A DNA stretch of 5,673 nucleotides from Acidimicrobiia bacterium (GTDB taxonomy: Bacteria; Actinomycetota; Acidimicrobiia; Spongiisociales; ZC4RG35). Positions 1-5,475 of this stretch are shown piece after piece. Numbering within the stretch: position 1 is the first letter of the stretch; each line of letters starts with the position of its first letter. The stretch is taken from assembly GCA_003230435.1 (NCBI GenBank), contig QIDW01000040.1, positions 1 through 5,673 of the forward strand, written 5' to 3'. The notes beneath the pieces were generated by a model. The model saw only the letters and a list, made by a program, of their open reading frames with translations, was not told the origin of the DNA and did no database searches. The translations under genes and the position numbers were made by a program.

Positions 1-106
1 GCTCCGAGCGAGTGATCGAACGCTCACCAATGATGACGCTGGCCCCATCCGCACGGCCATGATCGAGGCAGCCCAGAAGACGGGTGCTGTTCTTCGCGGA
101 GCCTGA
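1..106 (+). CDS. pheT: Phenylalanine--tRNA ligase beta subunit, C-terminal end (partial)
   Basis: The frame ending in TGA at 104-106 is open from the window edge and reads 34 residues beginning LRASDRTLTNDDAG and ending TGAVLRGA. This resembles the last part of the ferredoxin-fold anticodon-binding domain of PheT, where the family has a strand with R-D-x-x-R-T-L-T-D-E-E followed by a helix and a closing G-A-x-L-R. PheT forms the (alpha-beta)2 enzyme with PheS that charges tRNA-Phe in the cytoplasm; this domain contacts the tRNA anticodon stem. Only the tail is present, so start, catalytic-like core and editing domain lie upstream. Its stop overlaps the mpg start by one base (TGATG), suggesting one transcript and coupled translation. 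The match is from memory over a short stretch, so the identity is likely but not certain. Confidence 0.75.
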   Translation, partial: LRASDRTLTNDDAGPIRTAMIEAAQKTGAVLRGA

Positions 107-672
107 TGCCCGCCGATCTAGCAGAACTACTCGCCGGCCCTCCTGAAGTTGCAGCGCCGAGGCTGCTCGGAGCGCACCTCGTGTCGGAGATCGATGCCAA
201 GACGGTACGGCTTCGCATCACCGAGGTGGAGGCATACAAGGGATCTGACGATCCAGCCTCACATGCATTCAATGGCCGAAGTCCTCGAAACGGATCCATG
301 TTCGAAAAACCGGGAACCCTCTATGTCTATCGCTCTTACGGAATCCACAACTGTGCCAACACAGCTGCCGGACCGGTTGGGACAGGCTGGGGGATCCTGA
401 TTCGGGGAGGCGACATTGTCGAAGGGGAAGGGATCGTGCGGAGTCGGCGACGACGCCAGGACCAACTCACCAACGGGCCAGGCAAATTGACTGAATCGCT
501 GGGGATAACAATGGAGCACAACGGCACTGATCTCCTGGATCCCAACTCTCAGATCCGGATTGAACCGGGGGAGACCCCACACATGGTTTTGTCGACTCCT
601 CGTATTGGGCTATCGAAGGCCAAGGATCGGCCATGGAGGTTCGTGGCGGCCACGTCGGCTGGCGTGTCGTAG
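106..672 (+). CDS. mpg: DNA-3-methyladenine glycosylase (AAG/MPG family)
   Basis: This 188-residue protein has the length and motifs of the AAG/MPG monofunctional DNA glycosylases, which flip out alkylated or deaminated purines (3-methyladenine, 7-methylguanine, hypoxanthine) and hydrolyse the N-glycosidic bond, starting base excision repair. By alignment from memory with human AAG, TEVEAY places the water-activating Glu at residue 42 (human E125), with Tyr44 (Y127) and His53 (H136) lining the base pocket. TLYVYRSYGIHNCAN supplies Tyr75 (Y159), Tyr78 (the DNA-intercalating Y162) and Asn85 (N169), and Arg100 matches R182. GPGKLTESLGI at 124-134 is the other family signature. The ATG at 106 overlaps the pheT stop and has a weak GGAG at 98-101, four bases away. 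The frame is uninterrupted, unlike the two genes that follow. It has no obvious functional link to its neighbours. Confidence 0.93.
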   Translation: MPADLAELLAGPPEVAAPRLLGAHLVSEIDAKTVRLRITEVEAYKGSDDPASHAFNGRSPRNGSMFEKPGTLYVYRSYGIHNCANTAAGPVGTGWGILIRGGDIVEGEGIVRSRRRRQDQLTNGPGKLTESLGITMEHNGTDLLDPNSQIRIEPGETPHMVLSTPRIGLSKAKDRPWRFVAATSAGVS

Positions 673-681
673 AGTCCGCCC

Positions 682-828
682 GTGGCAATCTGTCCCTTCT
701 GTGGAGAATCCAACGCTGACGGGGCCAAGTTCTGTGCGAACTGCGGCCGTGAACTAGGAATTGCCCCAATTGTGGTGCTGCACTCCCAGGCGAGGTCTCG
801 TTCTGCCCTTCATGTGGCACAAACCTGA
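682..828 (+). CDS. N-terminal zinc-ribbon fragment of the cyclase protein
   Basis: Starting at GTG 682 this frame reads MAICPFCGES, then GAKFCANCGREL: a CPxCG...CxxCG zinc ribbon typical of the N-terminus of these actinobacterial cyclase-ATPase proteins. After Arg-Glu-Leu-Gly (to 759) the sense is lost and the frame ends at TGA 826-828. The second ribbon continues one frame back, from AAT at 759: NCPNCGAAL, then SFCPSCGTNL. Reading base 759 twice, or restoring a third A in GGAATTG, joins the two as REL-G-NCPNCG. There is no good Shine-Dalgarno in the nine bases after mpg, so translation may be coupled to mpg. As printed, a ribosome starting here would make a 48-residue peptide. Confidence 0.6.
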   Translation: MAICPFCGESNADGAKFCANCGRELGIAPIVVLHSQARSRSALHVAQT

Positions 829-2792
829 CTACGTCGCAGACACAAGAGCGACGTTTCGTAAGCGTCCTCTTTGTGGATCTCGTTGGGTTCACTGCCGACT
901 CCGATCAAGCAGACCCCGAGGATGTGCATTCACGGTTGGTTCCGTATCACGCGCGAGTGCGTCGAGAGATCGAGACTTTCGGCGGCAGCATCGAGAAACT
1001 CATAGGCGACGGTGTCATGGCTGTCTTTGGTGTCCCGACGGCCCATGAAGACGACGCGGAGCGGGCCGTTCGTGCTGGTCTGCGGATCCTGGAGGGGGTC
1101 GAAGAGTTGAACGAGCAGAACGAGAACCTCTCTTTTGCTGTTCGCATTGGGGTCAACTCGGGGATCGCCATGGTCACCACGGGCGGTCAGGGTGAACGCA
1201 TCGTCGGCGACGTGGTGAACACTGCGTCCCGCTTGGAGTCCATCGCACCGGTCGGCGCCGTCGTGGTGGGTGAGGCTACCCATCGGGCAACCGAGCTGAT
1301 GATCGACTACCAAGAGTTGGATGCTGTCGAGGTCAAGGGCAAGGCCGATCCACTCCCGATCTGGCGTGCAATAGAACCGCGCGGCCGTTATGGGATAGAC
1401 GCCGCCGTTAGATCAGACACACCTTTTCTTGGGCGTGAGTCGGAGATGAATCTCCTCGCCGACACCTTCCGCCGGGTTGTGGATGACGGTGTGCTCCAGT
1501 TGGTGACTATCGCCGCGGCACCAGGGGTGGGCAAGTCCCGTCTTGTCAATGAGTTCTGGCAATGGGCCGACGACCAGCCAGACATCGTCTGGTGGCGACA
1601 GGGTCGCTGTCTTCCCTACGGCGAGGGAATCAGTTTCTGGGCTCTGGGCGAGGTCGTCAAAGGCCAGGCGGGTATTCGAGAGTCCGACAACGCGTCAACT
1701 GCAGCGGAGAAGCTAGAGATTTCTCTTGAGGCAATATGTGACGACCCCGTCGACCGTACCTGGATGTTGACGCAACTGAGCCCGCTCGTCGGCGCGAAGT
1801 CAGAGGCCGAGACCGGTGACCGAGCAGAGGCCTTCGCCGCATGGCGACGCTTTCTCGAAGACCTGGCGGCGAACCAGCCGCTGGTGATGGTCATCGAAGA
1901 TCTTCACTGGGTTGACGATCCGTTCATCGAGTTTCTGGACGACCTCATGGTTTGGTCGTCAGATTTCCCGATCATGGTTGTTTGCACCGCGAGGCCAGAG
2001 CTATATGAGTCTCATCCCGCCTGGGGAGGTGGGCAGCGGAATTCCACAACGATCACACTTTCGCCACTCAGCGACGAGGAAATGGCCCAACTCATCGCTG
2101 CTCATCTCGATCGAGCCGTATTGCCCGCCGAGACCCAACAATCGCTGCTGGAGCGAGCCGAAGGGAATCCTCTTTATGCGGAGGAATTCATCCGGATGCT
2201 CACCGACCGCGGCATGATCGATGAGCATGGGGGCCTAGACACCGAAGCGACGGCGACCATCCCGGTCCCGGAGACTGTTCAAGGTCTTATCGGCTCGAGA
2301 CTCGATCTCTTGTCGGAACCTGAGCGCCACGCAATCGAAGACGCCGCTGTGGTCGGAAAGGTGTTTTGGGAGGGATCCATCAGCGCCTTGAGCAGCCACG
2401 ACGATGTCCGAGCTTCGTTACGAGGATTGGTGACTCGGGAGTGGATCAGACCAATCAGGAAGTCCTCCGTCGAAGGGGAAACGGAATACGCCTTCTGGCA
2501 CGCGCTGACTCGCGACGTTGCGTATGGCCGCATTCCCAGGCGAGCCAGGGCCGAGAAGCATCAACTTATCGCCAACTGGATCGAGTCGGCCGCGGGAGAA
2601 CGCGCATTGGATCATGCCGAACTGCTCGCATATCACTTCGAAAGCGCATTGGAGATCGCCCAGGCGGCCGGTGTGGAAGACGTCGAGGTTTTGAAGGAAG
2701 AAACCAACCTTGGTCATGGCCGGCGACCGTTCCGCGGTGCTCGACCCCGCCCGAGCCTACACGTACTACGGCCGTGCCTTGGAGATGCTTGA
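753..2792 (+). CDS. Cyclase and AAA ATPase part of the signalling protein
   Basis: The segment opens after TGA at 750-752. Bases 759-827 encode the second zinc ribbon. The class III cyclase domain follows at about 846-1370: metal-binding Asp in FVDLVGFT (codon 876), second metal Asp in EKLIGD (codon 1008) with the nearby Lys expected at the purine-specifying position, and Asn and Arg of the transition state in VNTASR (codons 1218 and 1230). The core residues for converting ATP to cAMP are therefore present; substrate choice is not certain. The ATPase begins near 1425 (GRESEMNLL), with Walker A AAPGVGKS at 1515-1538, Walker B VMVIEDLHWVDD from 1884, GNPLYAEEF at 2163-2189 and the following VPETVQGLIGSRLD helical unit at 2265. 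The GTG at 873 lies inside the first cyclase beta strand and is not a credible start. After about 2700 the frame turns to unrelated sequence (HGRRPFRGARPRP) and ends at 2792. Confidence 0.8.
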   Translation, partial: TRNCPNCGAALPGEVSFCPSCGTNLTTSQTQERRFVSVLFVDLVGFTADSDQADPEDVHSRLVPYHARVRREIETFGGSIEKLIGDGVMAVFGVPTAHEDDAERAVRAGLRILEGVEELNEQNENLSFAVRIGVNSGIAMVTTGGQGERIVGDVVNTASRLESIAPVGAVVVGEATHRATELMIDYQELDAVEVKGKADPLPIWRAIEPRGRYGIDAAVRSDTPFLGRESEMNLLADTFRRVVDDGVLQLVTIAAAPGVGKSRLVNEFWQWADDQPDIVWWRQGRCLPYGEGISFWALGEVVKGQAGIRESDNASTAAEKLEISLEAICDDPVDRTWMLTQLSPLVGAKSEAETGDRAEAFAAWRRFLEDLAANQPLVMVIEDLHWVDDPFIEFLDDLMVWSSDFPIMVVCTARPELYESHPAWGGGQRNSTTITLSPLSDEEMAQLIAAHLDRAVLPAETQQSLLERAEGNPLYAEEFIRMLTDRGMIDEHGGLDTEATATIPVPETVQGLIGSRLDLLSEPERHAIEDAAVVGKVFWEGSISALSSHDDVRASLRGLVTREWIRPIRKSSVEGETEYAFWHALTRDVAYGRIPRRARAEKHQLIANWIESAAGERALDHAELLAYHFESALEIAQAAGVEDVEVLKEETNLGHGRRPFRGARPRPSLHVLRPCLGDA
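2693..2709 (+). repeat. Two adjacent 4-base tandem duplications at the cyclase frame break
   Basis: GAAG is repeated at 2693-2696 and 2697-2700, and AACC at 2702-2705 and 2706-2709. Removing one copy of either restores the frame: the junction then reads VLKKPTLVMAGDR or VLKEETLVMAGDR. Both are plausible, so I cannot say which duplication, or a single extra base nearby, caused the break. Replication slippage would produce this, as would a local assembly error. Confidence 0.5.
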
Positions 2793-4152
2793 TGAAACCG
2801 ACCTACGGCGACCCGATGTGCTGATGAAGGCGGGGGGTGTGCTTACGGATCTTGGTCACGCTGCAAGCGATGCCCGGACCGCATCCGATCTCTTCAGTGA
2901 GGCGGTCACCCTGGCGAAGCGTGACGGGGACAACCTCACCGCAGGGAGAGGGCTCCGTCTGATCTATCTCGCGAATTGGTTTGAGTCTGGAATCGTAGCC
3001 GGGACTGACGTCCTCGACGAGGCCCTCGAACTCCTCGAAGCCCTTCCCCCGTCGGTTGAGCTAGCGGCAGCGTATGTATCGAGGGCGAGTTTCTACATGT
3101 TGAAAGGCGAAGTCAGCGCCCACCTCGAATGGGCCGAGAAGGCGTTGGCTCTCGGTGAGAAGCTTGGTTCCCCCGAACCCCGAGGATTCTCAATCCGAGG
3201 CTCTGCTCGGGTCGTGAAGGGCGACGTTGCTGGAGGCATCGAGGATCTGGAGAAATCGATACGCATCGCTCGTGAGACCAACCAGTCGAGTCGGATCCTG
3301 ATGACGATGCACGTCAATCTGGGCGGCGTGGTGTGGATGACCCGCGGTCCAGCGGCTGGGCGGGATGTCTACCAACAAGGCATCGATCTGGTCGTGGACC
3401 GGGGTTCTGATGTCTCCTGGGCACGATCAGAGCTGATGTGGATGAACTTTGACCTGGGAAACTGGGATCTCGTCCTCGGTGAGGCAGAAGCCTTGATTGA
3501 TCAATGGGGAGATCGTCAGTCCCAGTACGTGCCTTGGGCGCAGAGCATGATGGCAAGGGTCCACAGTCGGCGGGGAGATCTCACATCTGCAGCGGAACTA
3601 CAGGTTGAGTTCCTGGATGAGCTGCGCAGGATCCGCGACCTCCAGCTTCTCGCTCCCGGGTTGGCCATTGCTGCCCTAATTGAATTCCTCGCCGGCAATA
3701 CCAGTGAAGCCATCCGGCTTGTCGACGAGGTTTACCGGGAGACTGAATCGAGCACCGGTTTCCGTGCGGCCGTCTCGTCTGAGATGGTGCGCCTCTTGAT
3801 AGCGGCCGACGAGATGGAACGAGCCGAAAACTGGGCTTCAAGTCCCTTCATTCCTGTACTACGCAGCGAGATCTTGGCCCTTACCGTGAACGCGATGATG
3901 ACTGAGGCGCGTGGCAACCTGACGGAGGCTCTACCGCTCTATCAAGAAGCAGCGTCTTCATGGGAGGATTACGGCTTCCTGCTCGAGCAGGCGCTGGCGC
4001 TACACGCGGCCGGGCGCATCAGCTCGGATCTCCGCGACGATTCGAATGCACAGGCGGTAAACGACCGGGCGCGTCGAATATTCGATCGCCTCGGCGTGCC
4101 TCCCTGGGTAGTCGACCTTGGCGGCGGCGCAGACCGGTCGGCGGCCCTCTGA
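2695..4152 (+). CDS. TPR-like C-terminal part of the signalling protein
   Basis: The frame is open from 2695; the first start-like codon is TTG at 2710. It begins LVMAGDRSAVLDPARAYTYY, which in the family sits inside the protein, right after the ATPase module, so this is a detached C-terminal half and not an independent gene. It is almost wholly helical, with repeated A-x-x-Y/L-x-x-A-L patterns of TPR-like pairs, for example ARAYTYYGRALEML, HLEWAEKALALGEKLG, GGIEDLEKSIRIARE and EALPLYQEAASSWEDYG. Such superhelices usually bind proteins or relay signals to the ATPase. No membrane segment or signal peptide is seen. It ends at TGA 4150-4152, 27 bases before tyrS. If translated on its own from TTG 2710 it would be 480 residues, but no clear ribosome-binding site precedes that codon. 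Confidence 0.7.
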   Translation, partial: RKKPTLVMAGDRSAVLDPARAYTYYGRALEMLDETDLRRPDVLMKAGGVLTDLGHAASDARTASDLFSEAVTLAKRDGDNLTAGRGLRLIYLANWFESGIVAGTDVLDEALELLEALPPSVELAAAYVSRASFYMLKGEVSAHLEWAEKALALGEKLGSPEPRGFSIRGSARVVKGDVAGGIEDLEKSIRIARETNQSSRILMTMHVNLGGVVWMTRGPAAGRDVYQQGIDLVVDRGSDVSWARSELMWMNFDLGNWDLVLGEAEALIDQWGDRQSQYVPWAQSMMARVHSRRGDLTSAAELQVEFLDELRRIRDLQLLAPGLAIAALIEFLAGNTSEAIRLVDEVYRETESSTGFRAAVSSEMVRLLIAADEMERAENWASSPFIPVLRSEILALTVNAMMTEARGNLTEALPLYQEAASSWEDYGFLLEQALALHAAGRISSDLRDDSNAQAVNDRARRIFDRLGVPPWVVDLGGGADRSAAL

Positions 4153-4164
4153 CCTGATCCGGTT

Positions 4165-4170
4165 TACTCT
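4165..4170 (+). promoter_or_regulatory. Possible -10 element for leaderless tyrS transcript
   Basis: TACTCT fits the actinobacterial TANNNT -10 pattern and ends nine bases before the tyrS ATG. A start near 4177-4180 would give a leaderless or nearly leaderless mRNA. There is no Shine-Dalgarno before the ATG, which agrees with this. No good -35 is visible, so the call is tentative. Confidence 0.3.
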
Positions 4171-4179
4171 GGCCCGACG

Positions 4180-4440
4180 ATGAACTCCGCCCTTGACCTT
4201 CTGATGCGTCACACCGACAAGGTGGTCCCTGAGGAAGAGCTAACGGTCAAACTCGAGCTGGGGCGACCACTCCGAATAAAGCTGGGCATGGATCCGACCG
4301 CGCCCGCCGTGACACTCGGTTGGGCCGTGGTCCTACGAAAACTGCGTCAGTTTCAAGAACCGTTGGTGATTTCACGGCCCAGGTTGGCGATCCATCCGAC
4401 AAGGATTCGACACGCAAGCGGTTGTCTCGTGACGAGGTGA
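4180..4440 (+). CDS. tyrS: TyrRS N-terminal fragment with HIGH-motif region
   Basis: From ATG 4180 the first 60 residues are TyrRS: LRIKLGMDPTAP (31-42) is the conserved first strand, followed by VTLGWAVVLRKLRQFQE. The ATP-binding HIGH motif, normally HxGH, falls at residues 45-48 (4312-4323) and reads T-L-G-W. After Glu60 the sequence (PLVISRPRLAIHPTR) is out-of-frame translation and the frame stops at 4440. The ATG is preferred because the conserved start of the family lies about 30 residues downstream and a cyclase stop lies 27 bases upstream. Alone the fragment could not be an active enzyme. Confidence 0.7.
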   Translation: MNSALDLLMRHTDKVVPEEELTVKLELGRPLRIKLGMDPTAPAVTLGWAVVLRKLRQFQEPLVISRPRLAIHPTRIRHASGCLVTR

Positions 4441-4964
4441 ATTCCTACGCCGAAAGCGTCTTGAGCCAGTTCCGCAAGGTGCTTCTCGAGGACAACCTCG
4501 AGATACGCCGGAACTCGGAATGGCTTGCCGATCTGGACATGTATGGGCTTCTCGAGCTCACCAGTGCGGCAACTGTCGCTCAGATGCTCGAGCGTTCTGA
4601 TTTCGCCAAACGATATCAGTCTGGCTCTCCGATCTCAGTGATGGAGTTTCTCTATCCGCTACTCCAGGGTTATGACTCGGTGGCGGTGGAGGCGGACGTT
4701 GAGCTAGGTGGAAGCGACCAGTTGTGGAACCTGATGATGGGCAGAGTCGTCCAGGAACGCTATGGCCAGGAGGCCCAGGTGGCGATGACGATGCCCCTTC
4801 TTGTCGGTACCGACGGTGTCAACAAGATGTCGCAATCCCTGGGCAACTACATCGGTGTGGAAGACGAACCGGGGGAGATGTTCGGCAAGACCATGAGTAT
4901 CCCCGACGAGACGATGACGCAGTGGTTTCGTCTCGCCGCCGACCGCGATGTTGACGAAGGTTGA
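4362..4964 (+). CDS. tyrS: TyrRS catalytic-core fragment with KMSKS loop
   Basis: From 4362 this frame reads VGDFTAQVGDPSDKDSTRKR, then the connective region with RRNSEWL, TVAQMLERSDFAKRY and EFLYPLLQGYDSVAVEADVE. LQGYDS and LGGSDQ supply the Asp/Gln-containing tyrosine pocket found in the family. The KMSKS loop is at 4824-4838 and reads KMSQS, followed by LGNYIGV. The frame is open further upstream, with an ATG at 4320, but bases 4320-4361 encode non-TyrRS sequence (MGRGPTKTASVSRT), so that is not a real start. It ends at TGA 4962-4964, formed by the duplicated 10-mer. Apart from the frame breaks, this core looks well conserved. Confidence 0.8.
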   Translation, partial: VGDFTAQVGDPSDKDSTRKRLSRDEVNSYAESVLSQFRKVLLEDNLEIRRNSEWLADLDMYGLLELTSAATVAQMLERSDFAKRYQSGSPISVMEFLYPLLQGYDSVAVEADVELGGSDQLWNLMMGRVVQERYGQEAQVAMTMPLLVGTDGVNKMSQSLGNYIGVEDEPGEMFGKTMSIPDETMTQWFRLAADRDVDEG

Positions 4965-5352
4965 CGAAGCGGAGGAGATCGAGTCCAGGTTGGCGTCGGG
5001 CGAGTTACACCCCAACGAGGCGAAGCGCACTCTGGCTCGCCACCTAGTGGCCCTCTACTGGGGTGAGGAGGAAGCGGCGGCTGCCGAGGCGGGGTTCGAC
5101 CAGGTATTCAGACACGGTGGCACCCCGGACCAGATGGAGGAGGCAGTGGTGCCTTCGGACGACCCGGTTCACCTCCCCTCACTCATTCGAGATGTATTCG
5201 GTATCTCCGGCGCAGAGGCGCGTCGTCTTGTCGACCAGGGTGCCGTCAAGTTAGACGGTGAACCGATCGTGAGCCAAGAATCCTCGCGGTCAGACCTCGT
5301 CGGAAAGGTGCTCAAGGTCGGGAAGAGACGTTTCGCTCGTCTGATTGATTGA
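4948..5352 (+). CDS. tyrS: TyrRS C-terminal fragment with S4 domain
   Basis: After the duplication the protein continues as DEAEEIESRLASGELHPNEA, then KRTLARHLVALYWG, the helical anticodon-binding region of TyrRS; the A-S-G-x-x-H-P-N-E-A-K pattern is characteristic. Residues about 76-134 of this fragment (LPSLIRDVFGISGAEARRLV through GKRRFARLID) are an S4 RNA-binding domain, which grips the tRNA. The apparent start at 4948 lies within the duplicated region and has no role in the reconstructed gene. The frame ends at TGA 5350-5352, and the 3' end overlaps a weak promoter-like sequence. Confidence 0.75.
   Translation: MLTKVDEAEEIESRLASGELHPNEAKRTLARHLVALYWGEEEAAAAEAGFDQVFRHGGTPDQMEEAVVPSDDPVHLPSLIRDVFGISGAEARRLVDQGAVKLDGEPIVSQESSRSDLVGKVLKVGKRRFARLID
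4950..4969 (+). repeat. Exact 10-base tandem duplication in tyrS
   Basis: GTTGACGAAG occurs at 4950-4959 and again, directly abutting, at 4960-4969. Deleting either copy gives the uninterrupted reading R-D-V-D-E-A-E-E-I-E-S-R-L, joining the core and C-terminal segments. With both copies the core frame hits TGA at 4962-4964. Ten bases is not a multiple of three, hence the frameshift. Confidence 0.9.
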
Positions 5353-5374
5353 CTTGCTTAGGATTGGTTACCAT
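5345..5374 (+). promoter_or_regulatory. Weak upstream promoter candidate at the tyrS 3' end
   Basis: TTGATT at 5345-5350 and TACCAT at 5369-5374 are separated by 18 bases. rRNA operons often have more than one promoter, so this could be an upstream one. The boxes are imperfect and the -35 lies over the tyrS stop codon. Confidence 0.22.
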
Positions 5375-5411
5375 TCCGACCCGGTTGGGCGTCACGTCTG
5401 ACCTTCCGCCA

Positions 5412-5437
5412 CCGGTGGAGCCTTCGGGCTGCGCCGG
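5412..5437 (+). terminator. UUCG-capped hairpin downstream of tyrS
   Basis: Arms 5412-5422 and 5427-5437 pair with one G/G mismatch (5418/5431) and one G-U pair, closed by C(UUCG)G. The AGCC/GGCT part next to the loop is perfect. The following CTTGTCGTCTGT is only moderately T-rich, so it is a weak intrinsic terminator candidate that could insulate tyrS from the downstream transcript. It abuts the -35 of the next promoter candidate. Confidence 0.4.
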
Positions 5438-5439
5438 GC

Positions 5440-5469
5440 TTGTCGTCTGTATCGGGGTCGCGGTATCAT
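5440..5469 (+). promoter_or_regulatory. Candidate main promoter of the downstream (rRNA-type) transcript
   Basis: TTGTCG at 5440-5445 and TATCAT at 5464-5469 are 18 bases apart, a reasonable sigma-70-type promoter for an actinobacterium. A start about seven bases after the -10 falls near 5476, the 5' base of the first leader hairpin. Position between tyrS and a boxA-like motif supports the role. No mapping data are available. Confidence 0.45.
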
Positions 5470-5475
5470 CGTAGA

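Larger units (their letters stand above)
682..4152 (+). pseudogene. Zinc-ribbon/class III cyclase/AAA ATPase/TPR signalling protein, split by two frame breaks
   Basis: Three consecutive open segments in two frames together make one recognisable protein of about 1,155 residues. The order is zinc ribbon, zinc ribbon, class III adenylate/guanylate cyclase, AAA/STAND-type ATPase, helical TPR-like region. This architecture is common in actinobacteria and related phyla, where it is read as a cytoplasmic signalling protein coupling ATPase switching to cyclic-nucleotide synthesis. GTG at 682 is the only in-frame start after the mpg stop at 670-672, and the first zinc ribbon begins three codons later. 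Break 1 (about 753-760) needs one missing base and break 2 (about 2693-2712) needs one extra base (or four) removed. Conserved motifs are otherwise intact, so the breaks are recent mutations or errors in the sequence. If they are real, only fragments are made. The ligand of the ATPase/TPR half cannot be read from sequence. Confidence 0.72.
4180..5352 (+). pseudogene. tyrS: Tyrosine--tRNA ligase, broken by a deletion and a tandem duplication
   Basis: Three overlapping frame segments together give a full bacterial tyrosyl-tRNA synthetase of the Thermus-like subtype: Rossmann catalytic core, helical anticodon-binding domain, C-terminal S4 RNA-binding domain. The enzyme activates tyrosine with ATP and charges tRNA-Tyr in the cytoplasm. 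Break 1 is at 4359-4362: after RKLRQFQE the family has about eight residues (LGHxVVLI in Thermus) before GDFT, but here only two bases separate QE from VGDFTAQVGDPS, implying loss of about 22 bases. Break 2 is the 10-base duplication at 4950-4969. Restoring 22 and removing 10 turns 1,173 bases into 1,185, that is 394 codons plus stop, normal for the family. TyrRS is essential, so either another copy exists, the allele is dead in a mixed population, or the assembly is wrong here. HIGH and KMSKS motifs also deviate. Confidence 0.8.

Noticed and set aside
873..2792. Cyclase gene starting at GTG 873
   Set aside because: This GTG encodes the Val in FVDLVGF, inside the first cyclase strand; zinc-ribbon coding sequence in the same frame continues upstream to 759.
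2710..4152. An independent TPR protein gene starting at TTG 2710
   Set aside because: Its first residues match the interior of the cyclase-ATPase family and no ribosome-binding site precedes the TTG, so it is better read as the detached C-terminal half.
753..4964. Programmed ribosomal frameshifting as the explanation for the breaks
   Set aside because: No X-XXY-YYZ slippery heptamer with a following structure is seen at about 759. The tyrS breaks are a deletion that removes conserved residues and an exact duplication, which programmed shifting does not explain.
5409..5418. Perfect palindrome CCACCGGTGG as an operator
   Set aside because: Ten bases in GC-rich sequence can occur by chance, and it overlaps the UUCG hairpin arm; no regulator is indicated.
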